Assembly (NCBI GenBank): GCA_041744735.1
Contig: JBGTKH010000460.1
Location: 1 to 6,130 of the forward strand
DNA length: 6,130 nt
Reading direction: 5' to 3'
DNA from: JBGTKH01 sp041744735
GTDB lineage: Bacteria; Planctomycetota; Planctomycetia; Pirellulales; Pirellulaceae
Part shown: positions 5,695 through 6,130 of the stretch, in pieces
How the letters are laid out: every line of letters starts with the position of its first letter
Numbering within the stretch: the first letter of the stretch is position 1
Made by a program: the position numbers and the translations under genes
Notes under the pieces: generated by a model
The model's input: the letters and a program-made list of their open reading frames with translations, nothing else
The model's database searches: none
Told to the model about the DNA's origin: nothing

Positions 5695-6130
5695 CGCAAC
5701 GGGATTCTGCCACGCTGTCCTGGCACTACTCCACCTGTGCACGTTTTCTCCCATAGCGAATGTGACTATGTCCATAGCGAAAATGACTATGGAATGGCAT
5801 TGGGCGGATCGCTACAAAAATGAACGCCGATTCGGCGAAGCTGACGCCAGTTGTTTCAGTGCCCTCGAAAACATTGCTCATTCCTCTTTAAATGCCGGGA
5901 ACGTCTATGATTCATCGTCTTGGGAAAAGTGTAAGCACAACCTCAACAGTCAAAAGCGCACGGCGTCGTAGAAAAGGGCGGGGCAAGGCCCCAGGGCAAC
6001 CGCATCAAACTTTGACGGCTAAGGATAGTGCCAGCAGAAAGAACCTAGACTGAATCGTGCCGTGGGCCGTTGACTTTCCGATGCGCGAGCGAAGAATGGC
6101 GGCTACCGACTCATCAAGAAAAGCGGTGTT
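5695..6130. other. 436-bp terminal stretch without a convincing gene
   Basis: Apart from the 21-bp repeats at 5751-5792 I see little. An open frame at 5762-5971 (plus, GTG start, 69 codons) begins inside the repeats, has no ribosome binding site and resembles no family I know. GGGGC-AAG-GCCCC at 5980-5992 is a small GC-rich hairpin without a T-run. A frame opening at 6054 (GTG 6057, ATG 6081) stays open to the window end and could be the start of a gene, but nothing in its visible residues (MRERRMAATDSSRKAV from the ATG) identifies it. Base composition is less GC-rich than in the genes. Confidence 0.5.
5751..5792. repeat. two tandem 21-bp repeats, each an inverted repeat
   Basis: Two adjacent 21-bp units (5751-5771 and 5772-5792) match at 18 of 21 positions. 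The second unit is CCATAG-N9-CTATGG with perfect 6-bp arms; the first has CCATAG-N9-CTATGT, one mismatch. Where the units meet, CTATG-TC-CATAG forms a further inverted repeat. This organisation suggests a multi-site operator or the end of a mobile element. It lies 57 bases after the stop of the broken response regulator. Confidence 0.7.

Noticed and set aside
5751..5792. A minimal CRISPR array
   Set aside because: There are only two units, directly adjacent with no spacer, and no cas gene is nearby.
5762..5971. A 69-codon plus-strand open frame
   Set aside because: It starts inside the 21-bp repeats, lacks a ribosome binding site, has several equivalent ATGs and resembles no family known to me. 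Not strong enough to call a gene.
5980..5992. GC-rich hairpin GGGGC-AAG-GCCCC as a terminator
   Set aside because: The stem is only five pairs, no T-run follows on either strand, and no confident gene ends beside it.
6054..6130. Start of a plus-strand gene leaving the window
   Set aside because: The frame is open with GTG 6057 and ATG 6081, but there is no ribosome binding site and fewer than 30 codons are visible, so it cannot be told from chance.

Overview
The window looks like a chromosomal segment of a planctomycete, most likely a Pirellulales-type relative. This is inferred from the style of the proteins, not proven: a TPR-type GT9-like glycosyltransferase piece, a degenerate alpha/beta-hydrolase, a TerY-like VWA protein, a lactate-dehydrogenase-like malate dehydrogenase, loose gene packing, and Shine-Dalgarno sites before only some genes. 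GC is moderately high and drops in the last 400 bases or so. Nearly everything that looks coding is on the minus strand.

Layout, left to right. At 1-67 (minus) is the signal-peptide-like start of a gene that leaves the window. At 187-1087 (minus) is a gene graveyard: the C-terminal half of a GT4-like glycosyltransferase, a short patch resembling a PKD/cadherin-type repeat, and the C-terminal end of a GT9-like glycosyltransferase, abutting each other in three reading frames. At 1186-1956 (minus) is an intact alpha/beta-hydrolase-fold protein whose Ser, Asp and His catalytic positions all appear substituted; a good sigma70-like promoter precedes it. At 2114-3064 (minus) is a complete malate dehydrogenase, the one textbook housekeeping gene here. 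At 3262-3657 (minus) is a stand-alone receiver-domain response regulator. At 3955-4812 (minus) is a VWA protein with an intact MIDAS, a TTG start with a strong ribosome binding site, a near-consensus promoter and an inverted repeat on the predicted start point. Its stop overlaps the GTG of a possible 35-residue ORF (3851-3958) by four bases.

At 4959-5042 (minus) is a 27-codon open stretch that reads like the tail of a lost protein. At 5156-5694 (plus) is a FixJ/NarL-type response regulator broken by an internal deletion and frameshift in its receiver domain. The last 430 bases hold a 21-bp tandem repeat made of inverted repeats and no convincing gene.

The genes do not form one obvious pathway. 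Malate dehydrogenase serves central carbon metabolism. The receiver and VWA proteins point to signalling, but no histidine kinase, phosphatase or Ser/Thr kinase partner is visible. The two flanks (187-1087 and 4959-5694) are eroded, so the window reads as a small block of working genes between decaying accessory DNA. I found no convincing new multi-gene system; the best leads are the putative pseudoenzyme and the VWA gene with its coupled small ORF.
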